Shown here in pieces: positions 8,701 to 18,221 of a stretch of DNA of 64,000 nt (the stretch's first letter is position 1; the number at the start of each line of letters is the position of its first letter). The DNA is from Echinicola soli (lineage in GTDB: Bacteria; Bacteroidota; Bacteroidia; Cytophagales; Cyclobacteriaceae), in assembly GCF_006575665.1 (NCBI RefSeq), contig NZ_CP041253.1, positions 315,501 to 379,500 on the forward strand, given 5' to 3'. Both the position numbers and the translations under genes were made by a program. Below the pieces are notes generated by a model. It saw nothing but the letters and a program-made list of their open reading frames with translations, was not told the DNA's origin and did no database searches.

Positions 8701-9870
8701 TTACTGCGCCATCTGCATGGCATTTTTATTTCCTACATTCATTTCTCCTACAAAACCATCTTCATGATCTCCTCGGCTGACACTCAGGATAATTCCCAGC
8801 GAAACCCCTGTAAACAACAGGGACGTCCCCCCCATGCTGAGCAATGGCAATGGCTGACCGGTAATCGGTCCCAGTCCCACTGCCACGGCCATATTGACCA
8901 TGGCCTGGATGACCAACGCAAAGCTTAACCCGGCCGAAAGCAGCCCTCCAAATGGCCGATTGGAAATCGCCACCACTCGCATTCCCCGATAGAGCAATGC
9001 CAGGTACAGGAACAGCACCACGCCTCCACCCACCATTCCATATTCCTCAATGATAATGGCATAGATAAAATCAGAGTACGGATGGGGAAGGGAATTTCGC
9101 TGTTCGCTATTGCCAGGGCCCTTACCTGCCACTCCTCCCGTAGCGATCGCCATATAAGATTGCTGTGCCTGATAAGGAATATCTTCATCTGACATAAAGT
9201 TTTCTATCCTGGAAAAGAAGGTTCCGCCCCTTTGCCCCAAGAATATCGCTGATGTAAGTGCCAAAAAGCCGATCAGGCAAACAGCGATCAAAAACTTCAC
9301 AGGCACCCTTCCTATAAACATCAGTAACAAGCACGTACACAACAGCATGACCGCTGTGGACATATTGGCCAGGCCTATCAATAGACAGATCAACCCGATC
9401 CATATCATCACTGGAATAAAGGTCTTCTTAAAGTCCTGGATATTTTTCTGTCGCTTGCCCAGCATTCCTGCCACTGCTGCGATCAATGCCAACTTCGCCA
9501 AATCCGAGGGCTGAAAAGCCTGGTTGATGATAGGAATGGTCAACCACCTGTTTGCATCGTTTACATTTGAACCAAACAGATAGGTAAAGGCCAATAGTGG
9601 CACAGATACCCATAAAGCCATCAAGCTCAATTTCGAATAATATTTATAAGGCAAACGGTGCGCCGCCCACATCACCACCAAACTCAGCAACACCAACGAG
9701 GAGTGCTTGATTAGGTAGGCTTCTGTGTTTCCGCCCATCCTCCGATAAGCCAGGGATCCGGTGGCAGAATACACGACCAGGATACTGACGATCGATAGCA
9801 CCAGCACAATCCCCCAAATGATGGGATCACCTTTAAGGTTTTTATCTATCCATGCTTTGACACCTGTCAT
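8701..9870 (-). CDS. ftsW: Lipid II polymerase FtsW (SEDS family)
   Basis: Integral membrane SEDS glycosyltransferase that polymerises lipid II at the septum with the class B PBP FtsI. The 389 residues contain about ten hydrophobic segments. Family motifs are visible: ANRWL after the third helix, PSDLAKLALI, the long periplasmic loop with PYQAQQSYMAIATGG, and HPYSDFIYAIIIEEYG, followed by GLGPITGQPLPLLSMGG near the C-terminus. Placement between murD and murG and pairing with ftsI favour FtsW over RodA. It overlaps murD by four bases at its start. Confidence 0.95.
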   Translation of the reverse strand: MTGVKAWIDKNLKGDPIIWGIVLVLSIVSILVVYSATGSLAYRRMGGNTEAYLIKHSSLVLLSLVVMWAAHRLPYKYYSKLSLMALWVSVPLLAFTYLFGSNVNDANRWLTIPIINQAFQPSDLAKLALIAAVAGMLGKRQKNIQDFKKTFIPVMIWIGLICLLIGLANMSTAVMLLCTCLLLMFIGRVPVKFLIAVCLIGFLALTSAIFLGQRGGTFFSRIENFMSDEDIPYQAQQSYMAIATGGVAGKGPGNSEQRNSLPHPYSDFIYAIIIEEYGMVGGGVVLFLYLALLYRGMRVVAISNRPFGGLLSAGLSFALVIQAMVNMAVAVGLGPITGQPLPLLSMGGTSLLFTGVSLGIILSVSRGDHEDGFVGEMNVGNKNAMQMAQ

Positions 9871-11216
9871 ATTGCCTTTAACTTCAAGTTATTTACTGCT
9901 TTCTTAAATTGATCTCCGCGGTCCTCATAGTTTTTGAACAAGTCAAAACTCGCACAGGCCGGAGATAATAGCACCACGTCTCCATTCGCTCCTCTTTCCA
10001 GTCCCCACTGTACTGCAGACGTAATATCCTGTGTTTCCAAAATCTCTGGAATCACTCCTTCAAAAGCCGCCTTCAGCTTATCATTATCTTTGCCCAGGCA
10101 GATCAAAACTTTTACATGATCTTTCACCACCGGCATTAATGTTTCATAATCATTGCCTTTATCTACACCTCCCGCTATCCAGATCAGCGGCTCCTTGAAG
10201 GTGGATAAGGCATATACCGTTGCATCCACATTGGTGCCTTTGCTGTCATTGATAAAGGTCACTCCTTCCAGTTCCCTCACTTTCTCCATACGGTGAGGGG
10301 CATTTTTAAAATCGGCCAACCCTGCTTTCAATGCTTCTTCGTTTACCCCTGCCAACAATGCAGCGGTAGCGGCACACATGACATTCAGCATATTATGGTT
10401 TCCCTTAAGGGCCATCTCGCTTTCCGGAATTGAAATCATACGATTTCTGAAATTGAGCTTCACCTCTGCGCCGTTGAACAGGCCACCATCTTTTCCAATG
10501 TTCTCCAAGGACACTTCATGTACCTTAGGCCGAATATTCATGCTGCTCATTCCCCGCCAGATATGCTGGTCCTCGCGGTAATAAATAAAATCATCCTCCT
10601 CTCCCATTTGTTTTAGCACAGCTAACTTGGCCTGGATGTAATTGTCCATTTTATAGTCATACCGATCCAAATGATCAGGGGTAATATTAGTCAGCACCGC
10701 GATTTTTGGCCGTAAGGTCATAAACCCATCGATCTGGAAACTGCTTACTTCCAGCACCCACCAGTCATGATCACCATGTACGAGTTGACTGGCCCAACTC
10801 TGACCTACATTCCCTCCTAGCCCTACATCCAAGCCACCATTCTTCATCAAATGGTAGGTCAGCATGGCGGTCGTGGTCTTTCCATTGGTGCCTGTAATAG
10901 CGATCACCTTACCTTGGGAAAAACCAAAAGCAAATTCCAATTCGTCAATGACAGGCGTTCCCTGCTCCATGGCTGCCTTTACCACTGGATGTGAATAAGG
11001 AATTCCTGGGCTTTTGATCAGCTCGGGAAAACCCACCAGTTTTTCCGATTCGTGGCCTCCTTCCTCATAATCGATCCCTGCTTCCTCCAGCTGGAGTTTC
11101 CTGCTGTCTTTTATACTGCCCCCGTCTGAGACAAAAACCTCATAGCCGTTCACCTTGGCCAGCAATGCTGCGCCAACCCCACTTTCTCCTGCTCCCAAAA
11201 TGGCTATTCTCTTCAT
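9867..11216 (-). CDS. murD: UDP-MurNAc-L-alanine-D-glutamate ligase MurD
   Basis: Adds D-Glu to UDP-MurNAc-L-Ala. The N-terminal domain begins IAILGAGESGVGAALLAK; the central ATPase loop is ITGTNGKTTTAMLTYHL; NITPDHLDRYDYKMDNYIQAK is the conserved ATP/magnesium region; and the C-terminal domain contains HRMEKV and NDSKGTNVDAT, both typical of MurD. At 449 residues it has the normal length. It sits three bases after mraY and its stop overlaps the ftsW start (ATGA). Confidence 0.97.
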   Translation of the reverse strand: MKRIAILGAGESGVGAALLAKVNGYEVFVSDGGSIKDSRKLQLEEAGIDYEEGGHESEKLVGFPELIKSPGIPYSHPVVKAAMEQGTPVIDELEFAFGFSQGKVIAITGTNGKTTTAMLTYHLMKNGGLDVGLGGNVGQSWASQLVHGDHDWWVLEVSSFQIDGFMTLRPKIAVLTNITPDHLDRYDYKMDNYIQAKLAVLKQMGEEDDFIYYREDQHIWRGMSSMNIRPKVHEVSLENIGKDGGLFNGAEVKLNFRNRMISIPESEMALKGNHNMLNVMCAATAALLAGVNEEALKAGLADFKNAPHRMEKVRELEGVTFINDSKGTNVDATVYALSTFKEPLIWIAGGVDKGNDYETLMPVVKDHVKVLICLGKDNDKLKAAFEGVIPEILETQDITSAVQWGLERGANGDVVLLSPACASFDLFKNYEDRGDQFKKAVNNLKLKAI

Positions 11217-11219
11217 TTC

Positions 11220-12431
11220 TTATCGTAGTTTTAATGTTGCCAAAGTAATGATGGCCAGCAAAATCCCTACTATCCAAAAGCGGGTTACGATCTTGGATTC
11301 TGGAACTCCACCTTTTTGATAGTGGTGGTGCAAGGGGGACATACGAAAAATCCTCCTGCCTTCACCATATTTCCTTTTGGTGTATTTGAAATAGCTTACC
11401 TGCATGATCACAGACAGATTTTCTATCACAAAAATCCCACATAACACTGGGATCAACAGCTCCTTGCGCAAGGTCAGGCAAAGTACGGCGATCACCCCTC
11501 CGAGCATCAGGCTTCCCGTATCTCCCATAAATACTTGGGCCGGAAAGGAATTGTACCAAAGAAACCCTACACAAGCTCCCAGGAAAGCGGCACAGAAAAT
11601 CACCAGCTCACCGGAATTGGGGATAAACATCACATTCAGGTACTGGGAGAAAATCGCATTGCCACTGATATAGGCAAAGATGGCAATGGCCAAACCTATG
11701 ATCGCCGAAGTACCTGCTGCCAAGCCATCTATTCCATCAGTGATGTTCGCGCCATTGGAAACTGCGGTGATGATAAAAATCACCAGCAGGATATACAGAT
11801 AAGGCGTCACATCATCTCCCAAGAAGCCCAAGAAGTTCTCATAGTTGAGCTCGTTGTTCTTCATAAAGGGAATAGTAGTCTTCATGGCTTTCACATCTTC
11901 AAAAGCTGGAGTTTCCACTACGCCTTCTTCGATGGACACGGGGTTTTGGAATTCCCGAACGACCACATCTTCATGAAAATACAAGGTAGCACCTACGATG
12001 ATGCCAATGCCGATCTGTCCGATGATCTTGAACTTACCGGCAAGCCCCTCTTTGTTTTTTCTAAATACCTTGATAAAATCATCCAGGAAACCTATCCCTC
12101 CTAACCAAATCACCGTCACAAGTAACAGGATGATGTACACATTATATACATCGGCAAAAAGCAAAGTGGGCAGGATAATCGCCGCGATCATCATCAAACC
12201 GCCCATGGTAGGGGTTCCTTTTTTTTCGGTTTGCCCTTCCAGACCAAGGTCACGGACGGTTTCCCCGATCTGCTTCCTCCTGATCCAATTGATCATGCTT
12301 TTACCAAATGTGATCGTAATGATCAGTGAAAACATTGCCGCCATCCCAGCACGAAAGGAAATGTACCTAAACACCCCCGTCCCAGGAAAGTCGTATGCAC
12401 TGTCGATATAATCAAAAAGATGGTAAAGCAT
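11220..12431 (-). CDS. mraY: Phospho-MurNAc-pentapeptide transferase MraY
   Basis: Membrane enzyme that moves phospho-MurNAc-pentapeptide from UDP to undecaprenyl phosphate, making lipid I. Signature motifs are GTPTMGGLM, the acidic [16 protein letters not shown] loop that binds magnesium, [15 protein letters not shown], and the C-terminal [10 protein letters not shown]. The protein is 403 residues, about 40 longer than E. coli MraY. The excess is an insertion near residues 165-215, between predicted helices, as commonly seen in Bacteroidetes. The gene lies three bases downstream of murE. Confidence 0.97.
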   Translation of the reverse strand: MLYHLFDYIDSAYDFPGTGVFRYISFRAGMAAMFSLIITITFGKSMINWIRRKQIGETVRDLGLEGQTEKKGTPTMGGLMMIAAIILPTLLFADVYNVYIILLLVTVIWLGGIGFLDDFIKVFRKNKEGLAGKFKIIGQIGIGIIVGATLYFHEDVVVREFQNPVSIEEGVVETPAFEDVKAMKTTIPFMKNNELNYENFLGFLGDDVTPYLYILLVIFIITAVSNGANITDGIDGLAAGTSAIIGLAIAIFAYISGNAIFSQYLNVMFIPNSGELVIFCAAFLGACVGFLWYNSFPAQVFMGDTGSLMLGGVIAVLCLTLRKELLIPVLCGIFVIENLSVIMQVSYFKYTKRKYGEGRRIFRMSPLHHHYQKGGVPESKIVTRFWIVGILLAIITLATLKLR

Positions 12432-12434
12432 TCT

Positions 12435-13898
12435 TTATTTCGTATGTATCAATTCCATTAATTCCTTTACAATTTTCAGATCATCAAATGGATACTTTAC
12501 CCCTTTGATTTCCTGATAGGTTTCGTGACCCTTTCCGGCCACTAAAATGATGTCCCCCTTTTGGGCCATGACACAGGCTGTCTTGATTGCTTCCTTCCGG
12601 TCAGCAATCACCACGGTCTTTTTGTATGCCACAGGATTGACCCCCTCTTCCATTTCATGGATGATCGCCATGGGATCCTCATCGCGCGGATTGTCGGAAG
12701 TCAGCACCACCTTATCGCTCATTTCTGTAGCGATTTTGGCCATTACCGGACGTTTTGTCTTGTCGCGGTTTCCTCCGCATCCGACCACTGTAATCACCTT
12801 TTCGACACCTGTACGAACGCCCTGGATGGTTTTAAGCACATTCTCCAAAGCATCCGGTGTATGGGCGTAGTCCACAATCGCCGTGATGCCTTCGACATTC
12901 AGCTGATCGAACCTCCCTTGTGCCCCCTTGATGCTGGACAACTGCCTCAATACCTCCTCTTCCTCTTCGCCCAGCAAAATGGCCACTCCCATCACACTGG
13001 TAATGTTATAGGCATTAAACTCCCCAATCATCCTAAACCAAGCCTGACGGCCATTTAGGTCCAGTTCCAGCCCTTGCAGCGTATTGCTGAGCACTTTGGC
13101 CTTAAAATCAGTAGGGTATTTTAAGCCAAACGTGTGTTTGTTTGCCTTGGTGTTCTGCATCATCACCATCCCTCGTTTATCATCTGCATTGACCAGCGCA
13201 AAAGCACCTTTTGGAAGCTCATCAAACAGCTTCTTCTTGGCTTTGATGTATTCGTCAAACGTCCCATGATAATCCAAATGGTCATGGGAAATATTCGTAA
13301 AGACTGCTCCTGCAAGCTTCAAACCTGCCATCCGCTCCTGCACGATGGCATGGGAACTTGCTTCCATAAAACAATGGGTACATCCTTCCCTTACCATTTG
13401 TGCCATGAGCTTATTGATCGCTACACTATCAGGGGTGGTGTGGGTGGCCGGGATCACCTCGCCATTGATTTTATTCTCGACGGTACTCAACATGCCCACC
13501 ATGTATCCCAGCTCCATAAAGAGCTTGTGCAATAGCGTCACACAAGTGGTCTTTCCATTGGTGCCCGTTACGGCCACTACTTTTAGCTTCTCCGTGGGAT
13601 GGTCATAGAAATTAGACGCCATGATGCCCATGGATTTTGCCGAATCGACCACTTGGACATAGGTAATGTCCGAAACCAATTCCGAGGGCAAGTCTTCGCA
13701 GACAATGGCTATAGCGCCACTGCTAATGGCTCTGGCAATAAATCCATGCCCATCCACTTGTGTTCCTTTGGCGGCCACAAAAACATCTCCTTCACTTACC
13801 TTCCGGCTATCGAAGACAATATCCTTCACCACTACTTCCATATCTCCGGTAGTAGAGGTCAGTGATACTTTGTACAATATGTCCTTTAATGTCTTCAT
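12435..13898 (-). CDS. murE: UDP-MurNAc-tripeptide synthetase MurE, meso-DAP type
   Basis: Adds the third amino acid of the stem peptide. The substrate loop reads TSDNPRDEDP; the DNPR motif identifies meso-diaminopimelate as the amino acid, so the wall is of the Gram-negative A1gamma kind. The ATPase loop is VTGTNGKTTCVTLLHKL, and HTTPDS and NISHDHLDYHGTFDEYIKAK are the expected UDP-substrate and metal-binding regions. It has 487 residues. Its ATG overlaps the last base of the ftsI stop codon. No murF follows; murF is not in this window. Confidence 0.97.
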   Translation of the reverse strand: MKTLKDILYKVSLTSTTGDMEVVVKDIVFDSRKVSEGDVFVAAKGTQVDGHGFIARAISSGAIAIVCEDLPSELVSDITYVQVVDSAKSMGIMASNFYDHPTEKLKVVAVTGTNGKTTCVTLLHKLFMELGYMVGMLSTVENKINGEVIPATHTTPDSVAINKLMAQMVREGCTHCFMEASSHAIVQERMAGLKLAGAVFTNISHDHLDYHGTFDEYIKAKKKLFDELPKGAFALVNADDKRGMVMMQNTKANKHTFGLKYPTDFKAKVLSNTLQGLELDLNGRQAWFRMIGEFNAYNITSVMGVAILLGEEEEEVLRQLSSIKGAQGRFDQLNVEGITAIVDYAHTPDALENVLKTIQGVRTGVEKVITVVGCGGNRDKTKRPVMAKIATEMSDKVVLTSDNPRDEDPMAIIHEMEEGVNPVAYKKTVVIADRKEAIKTACVMAQKGDIILVAGKGHETYQEIKGVKYPFDDLKIVKELMELIHTK

Positions 13899-16009
13899 TA
13901 ACCTAAAACGATTCGTATTGAGCCTCCTTTGGGCACATTGGATCCGGCATGGATGGATTGGCTTTTCACCCTTCCACTGCCAGAATAATTGACTTTTAAT
14001 CCTTTGTTTTCCAACACATATAATGCATCACGTAATGTCATCCCCGAAACATCCGGCACCACGGGCGCTTCCACTTTATTGGATTTCCAAGAGATGGAAT
14101 GGTTGACCAGGGATGACTGCACCCACTGTTCATCACCATTATAATGGTTTGAAAGGCCAAATCGGTTACAAATCATCTGCAACTCATCCACTTTTCCTGC
14201 CTGGATATAAGGAAATACGTCGTCTCCTTTCCGTGTTTTGGGAGAAGCAATTTCTTTATCCTTATTTAACTCCAGGTCCTGCGCATAAATCTTATCTGCG
14301 ATTTCCTTAAAAACCGGTGCCGACACATCACCTCCATACGCATTAAACCCCTTAGGGCTGTCGATGACGATGATCATGCTATACTTTGGCTTATCGGCAG
14401 GGAAATATCCCGCAAAAGAAGTATAGTATTTCCGGGTATACCGTCCATTTACCAGTTTTTGGGCAGTACCGGTCTTACCGGCAATCTTATAATCACTGTC
14501 GTTGATATTTCGGGCTGTTCCGCGGACCACGACACCTTCCAGCAATTCCTGTAATTGCCCGATGGTCCTTTCTGAAGCAATACTCTTACGGATCACTTCA
14601 GTATCATATTCTTCTTCCACACTGTTTCCTCGCTGGATACGTTCCACGATCATTGGCTTGACCGCTCTTCCACCATTCGCCACGGCATTGTATAGGGTCA
14701 GTGTATGAAGCGGGGTGAGCTTTAGCTCATAGCCAATGGACATCCATGGCAAAGTCGTCCCGTACCAATTTTTCTTGTTTTTGGGATCTTTAAAATAGGG
14801 CACACCTTCACCCTTTAGCTGAAACCCCAAAGGCTTATCCAGCCCCACCTGCTCCACATAGCCTAAAAACTTGGCCGGATCCACACCAAACTGCTCATCC
14901 ACCAATCGTGAAATCCCCACATTGGAGGACTTTTCAAACGCCTGTCTGACCGTTAGTTTTCCGTACCCTCCATACTTAGCATCCCGCATGGTCTGGTTAT
15001 AAAACTTATAATTCCCATCGCCAGTATTCACTGTATCGGTCAGGTTTACCTTTCCTTCTTCGAGTAAAGCCAATATGGACAACAACTTAAACGTCGATCC
15101 AGGCTCGGTAAGTCCTTGCTCCCCGATGGCATAGTTATAATATTCTCCGTAACCGTAGCCACTGTCCTTCTTCTCCAGGTTTGCAATGGCTTTGATATGC
15201 CCTGTTTTCACTTCCATGACCACCACACAGCCATATTGGGCATCTTTGTTCAATAGCTGTCTCAACAGCGCAGACTCTGCCACATCCTGGATATTGATAT
15301 CAATGGTCGTGACCACATCATAACCATCTTCAGGTCTGATATCTTCCGCATCATGCACCGGCTTCCAGGTGCCTCCTGCAATTTTTTGGAAGAGGGCTTC
15401 TCCATTTTTCCCTTCCAGATAGCCATTAAAGCTGTATTCCAGCCCAGCACCATAATGGTCTTCATTTAAAAAGCCAATTGTCCTTCCCGCCAGATTTTTG
15501 AAAGGGTTATAGCGCTTTTCTACTTTTTCGAAAATCACGCCTCCCCCCATTCTTCCATTGCGGAAAATGGGCCACGTTGACATCACCTGTTTTTCTTGGT
15601 AACCTATCTGTCTCCTGTTCAAGACAATGTACCTTCTGCCCTCCAAGCGTGCATCATTGATCATCCGCTTATACGCATTGGCGGATTTATCCTTGTAAAA
15701 TGCGGACAACTTTCTGGATAAGGAATCGATCCCTGCCCGATAGTTGTCTTCATCGGATATACCAGGATCCAGTGCCACCCGATAGAAGGGCAGACTGGTA
15801 GCCAATAAGCTTCCGTCGTCACTATAGATATTCCCGCGTGTAGCACTGACCTTTCGGTACTGAAGGTTGATATCATCGGCTTTCTGCCGCCATTTATCAC
15901 CATCCACAAACTGAACATGGGCTATCCTGTAAAGAATAGCCCCTGCAAAAAGCACTACCGCCAAAAAGGCTAGTCTTACCCTCAGTAATATGGATTTCTT
16001 AATGTTCAT
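13898..16009 (-). CDS. ftsI: Division transpeptidase FtsI (PBP3-like) with PASTA domain
   Basis: Class B penicillin-binding protein that cross-links septal peptidoglycan with FtsW. A single N-terminal anchor helix (about residues 11-30) is followed by the PBP dimerisation domain and a transpeptidase domain with the three active-site motifs: Ser305-Thr-Phe-Lys308 (STFK), SSN near 365 and KTGTAQK near 515. The last 65 residues form a PASTA domain (VVPDVSGMTLRDALYVL), which is lacking in E. coli FtsI but found in Bacteroidetes and in Gram-positive PBPs. At 703 residues it is full length. The start overlaps ftsL by four bases. Confidence 0.96.
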   Translation of the reverse strand: MNIKKSILLRVRLAFLAVVLFAGAILYRIAHVQFVDGDKWRQKADDINLQYRKVSATRGNIYSDDGSLLATSLPFYRVALDPGISDEDNYRAGIDSLSRKLSAFYKDKSANAYKRMINDARLEGRRYIVLNRRQIGYQEKQVMSTWPIFRNGRMGGGVIFEKVEKRYNPFKNLAGRTIGFLNEDHYGAGLEYSFNGYLEGKNGEALFQKIAGGTWKPVHDAEDIRPEDGYDVVTTIDINIQDVAESALLRQLLNKDAQYGCVVVMEVKTGHIKAIANLEKKDSGYGYGEYYNYAIGEQGLTEPGSTFKLLSILALLEEGKVNLTDTVNTGDGNYKFYNQTMRDAKYGGYGKLTVRQAFEKSSNVGISRLVDEQFGVDPAKFLGYVEQVGLDKPLGFQLKGEGVPYFKDPKNKKNWYGTTLPWMSIGYELKLTPLHTLTLYNAVANGGRAVKPMIVERIQRGNSVEEEYDTEVIRKSIASERTIGQLQELLEGVVVRGTARNINDSDYKIAGKTGTAQKLVNGRYTRKYYTSFAGYFPADKPKYSMIIVIDSPKGFNAYGGDVSAPVFKEIADKIYAQDLELNKDKEIASPKTRKGDDVFPYIQAGKVDELQMICNRFGLSNHYNGDEQWVQSSLVNHSISWKSNKVEAPVVPDVSGMTLRDALYVLENKGLKVNYSGSGRVKSQSIHAGSNVPKGGSIRIVLG

Positions 16010-16407
16010 TTATCCCTGATAATCTTTTTTGGAGGTTCTTCGATTTCGTAAATGTTTAAAACCTTGATCTTTCTGGCCACCTCTGATTGTTTGCTGCTGA
16101 ACATATATTCTGCTTCCAGTGTGGTGACATCAGCCCTCAGGTCTTCCACTTCCTGCTGAAGATCCTCTATTTCCCGTATGGTACTCTCTGCTTTATGATT
16201 GCTCCAGATATAAATCAGTGCAATAAAGGCAGCGTACAGAAAAGGGGGGACCAGCTTCACCGGAATTCCTTCTCCCAGGATATTGCTCATCTTCAGCTTC
16301 TCCTCGATCAGTGCAAAGACATTCCTGCTATTGGCAGGTTTCCCGGACACCCGGGTTTCATTGCCTCCCTTTTTCTTTATTCTCTTTTTAAAAGTATTCC
16401 CTTCCAT
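16006..16407 (-). CDS. ftsL: FtsL-like small division protein
   Basis: A 133-residue bitopic protein: a basic N-terminus, one transmembrane helix near residues 53-69 (PPFLYAAFIALIYIWS), and then a heptad-rich coiled coil (IREIEDLQQEVEDLRADVTTLEAEY). This topology and the place between rsmH and ftsI fit FtsL, which pairs with FtsB/FtsQ and activates FtsWI. Sequence identity with proteobacterial FtsL is not recognisable by eye; Bacteroidetes copies are often annotated as 'FtsL-like putative cell division protein'. It starts two bases after rsmH and overlaps ftsI by four bases. Confidence 0.8.
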   Translation of the reverse strand: MEGNTFKKRIKKKGGNETRVSGKPANSRNVFALIEEKLKMSNILGEGIPVKLVPPFLYAAFIALIYIWSNHKAESTIREIEDLQQEVEDLRADVTTLEAEYMFSSKQSEVARKIKVLNIYEIEEPPKKIIRDK

Positions 16408-16409
16408 GT

Positions 16410-17318
16410 CTATACTTTTTTTGCAATTCTCAATTTGGCACTTCTCGCACGGTTGTTCTTGGTGACCTCCTCAGGACGAGCCTGAATGGCCTTTCTGCTT
16501 ACCGGCTCCAGTGGACGAATCAGGTTTCCATAAAAATCCTTTTCTACCTCTCCCTGAAATTTCCCTTTGCTGACAAAATTCTTTACCATTCTATCCTCAA
16601 GGGAATGGTAGCTCATCACCACCAATCGTCCCTCAGGCTTTAGCACCTCTACTGTTTGCCCCAACACATCTTCCAGCGCCCCCATCTCATCATTCACCTC
16701 GATCCGCAAAGCCTGAAAGACCTGGGCAAAATATTTGAATTCCCTTCCCCTTGGTGCCAGCTTCTGCAGCAGTTGCTTGAACTGCTCTGTGGTTTCAAAA
16801 GGCTTATTTGCCCGCTCTGCCACCACCGCCTGTGCCAGGGATTTGGCATTTCTCACTTCCCCATACATCCCAAAAAGCCTATGGAGAGCTGCTTCCTCAT
16901 AAGTATTGAGCACATCGCGGGCAGACACACTGCCCAACTGGTTCATTCGCATATCCAAACTCCCTTCAAAACGGGTACTGAACCCTCTGGAAGGCTCATC
17001 GATCTGGTGGGAGGAAATCCCAAGATCGGCCAAAATCCCGTCCACTTTACTCACTCCGTACAGCCGGAGGTACCTTGCCAAATCCCTAAAGTTGGCCTGG
17101 ACAAATGTAAACCGGTCGTCATCAGGAGCGTTTGCGACAGCATCCTCATCCTGGTCAAAACCATACAGCCTACCTTCTGGCCCTAAGTGTTTAAGAATTT
17201 CTTTGGAATGGCCTCCTCCACCGAAGGTTAGGTCCACATAGACCCCATCTGGGCGAATGGCCAAGCCCTCCACACACTCGTGGAGCATTACTGGAATATG
17301 ATACGCTGTTGCACTCAT
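16410..17318 (-). CDS. rsmH: 16S rRNA m4C1402 methyltransferase RsmH (MraW)
   Basis: SAM-dependent enzyme that N4-methylates C1402 of 16S rRNA in the ribosomal P site. The N-terminus HIPVMLHECVEGL and the SAM loop DLTFGGGGHSKEIL are diagnostic; DGILADLGISSHQID is the catalytic-site region, and YHSLEDRMVKNF lies near the C-terminus. It has 302 residues, normal for the family. It is the second gene of the dcw operon, as in most bacteria, and abuts the mraZ stop directly. Confidence 0.97.
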   Translation of the reverse strand: MSATAYHIPVMLHECVEGLAIRPDGVYVDLTFGGGGHSKEILKHLGPEGRLYGFDQDEDAVANAPDDDRFTFVQANFRDLARYLRLYGVSKVDGILADLGISSHQIDEPSRGFSTRFEGSLDMRMNQLGSVSARDVLNTYEEAALHRLFGMYGEVRNAKSLAQAVVAERANKPFETTEQFKQLLQKLAPRGREFKYFAQVFQALRIEVNDEMGALEDVLGQTVEVLKPEGRLVVMSYHSLEDRMVKNFVSKGKFQGEVEKDFYGNLIRPLEPVSRKAIQARPEEVTKNNRARSAKLRIAKKV

Positions 17319-17768
17319 TTATTTAGTATCTGACAAATACTCTCTTGCCTGATCGGCAAACACTTCAGGATCGTTTATCAAGAAATTATCATATCGCTCA
17401 GGATCCCAGATCTCAATGGTCTTCCCCATGCCCACCACTATTACTTCCTTGCTTATACCAGCAAACCCCAGCAATGGCTTGGGGATCAAAAACCTACCCG
17501 CAGTGTCCAGCTCAATTTCTGTGTTTCCACGGTAAAAGCTCCGCTTGAAATTCCTCTGCTTGGGGTCAAAGTCATCCAGTGCAGACACTTTATTGTCCAA
17601 TTTACGGTACTCATTCAAGGGATAGAGCACCAAACACGGGTCAAACCCCCTGCGCATAACAAGCTCATTACCAAAAGTATCCGGCAATGCCGCCTTTAGT
17701 TTGGCAGGCAAAACCAGACGTCCTTTGGCGTCAAGCTTGCAATAATATTCGCTAGAGAAATTCCCCAT
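17319..17768 (-). CDS. mraZ: Transcriptional regulator MraZ
   Basis: First gene of the dcw operon. The protein has two SpoVT/AbrB-like halves, each with the DxxxR motif: DAKGRLVLPAKL near residue 13 and DTAGRFLIPKPL near 89. MraZ forms a ring-shaped oligomer, binds direct repeats upstream of its own gene and represses the operon. At 149 residues it has standard length. The cognate repeats are visible 56-82 bp upstream of the start (17824-17850), so autoregulation is likely. Confidence 0.96.
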   Translation of the reverse strand: MGNFSSEYYCKLDAKGRLVLPAKLKAALPDTFGNELVMRRGFDPCLVLYPLNEYRKLDNKVSALDDFDPKQRNFKRSFYRGNTEIELDTAGRFLIPKPLLGFAGISKEVIVVGMGKTIEIWDPERYDNFLINDPEVFADQAREYLSDTK

Positions 17769-17823
17769 GTTACTATCGATCGATCTTCTTCAAATACAAA
17801 AGTAATAAAAGCAATCACACAAT

Positions 17824-17850
17824 CCACCACCTTTCCCCACTTTTTCCCAC
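17824..17850 (-). promoter_or_regulatory. MraZ operator: three GTGG(G) repeats at 10-bp spacing
   Basis: Read on the minus strand, this stretch contains GTGGGAAAAA, GTGGGGAAAG and GTGGTGG in direct succession, so a GTGG core recurs every 10 bp, three times. In E. coli MraZ binds three TGGGN repeats separated by 5 bases upstream of mraZ, the same architecture. The site lies about 56 bp before the mraZ ATG and just downstream of the predicted promoter. Confidence 0.75.
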
Positions 17851-17857
17851 TTCTTTA

Positions 17858-17888
17858 TAAATGTATCTAAAAGTTTAATTTTTACCAA
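17858..17888 (-). promoter_or_regulatory. Putative dcw operon promoter (Bacteroidetes type)
   Basis: On the minus strand, TTG at 17888-17886 is followed after 20 bases by TACATTTA at 17865-17858, close to the Bacteroidetes -33/-7 consensus TTG-N19-21-TAnnTTTG. The predicted start of transcription falls at the upstream edge of the MraZ repeats, where bound MraZ would block initiation. From 17889 to 18221 I see no gene or other site that I can support. Confidence 0.5.
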
Positions 17889-18221
17889 TAATTACACAAA
17901 AAAATATATAAGTTATCAACTGATTTCCACCATGTTACGGCATAAGGCAGTCATACTAAAAACCGATCAAAAAGGGCTTATTTTGTACATAGAGGTGGAT
18001 TTATATAAAAACCAAGATTTCATAAAACCTACAAACCATGTGATCCTACGCCTTGTGGGGGGATTTCCCATAAAACTCCAAAATTCTCATTTATGGGCTC
18101 ACTATTGATGAAAAGAGCACTATAAATACCTTAAAAAGTTTACAAAAAACGGAAAAGACCCTTCAATAATCCCCCATTATTCATACATAAAAAATGAATT
18201 GTGCTACACAAACTAAGGTCT

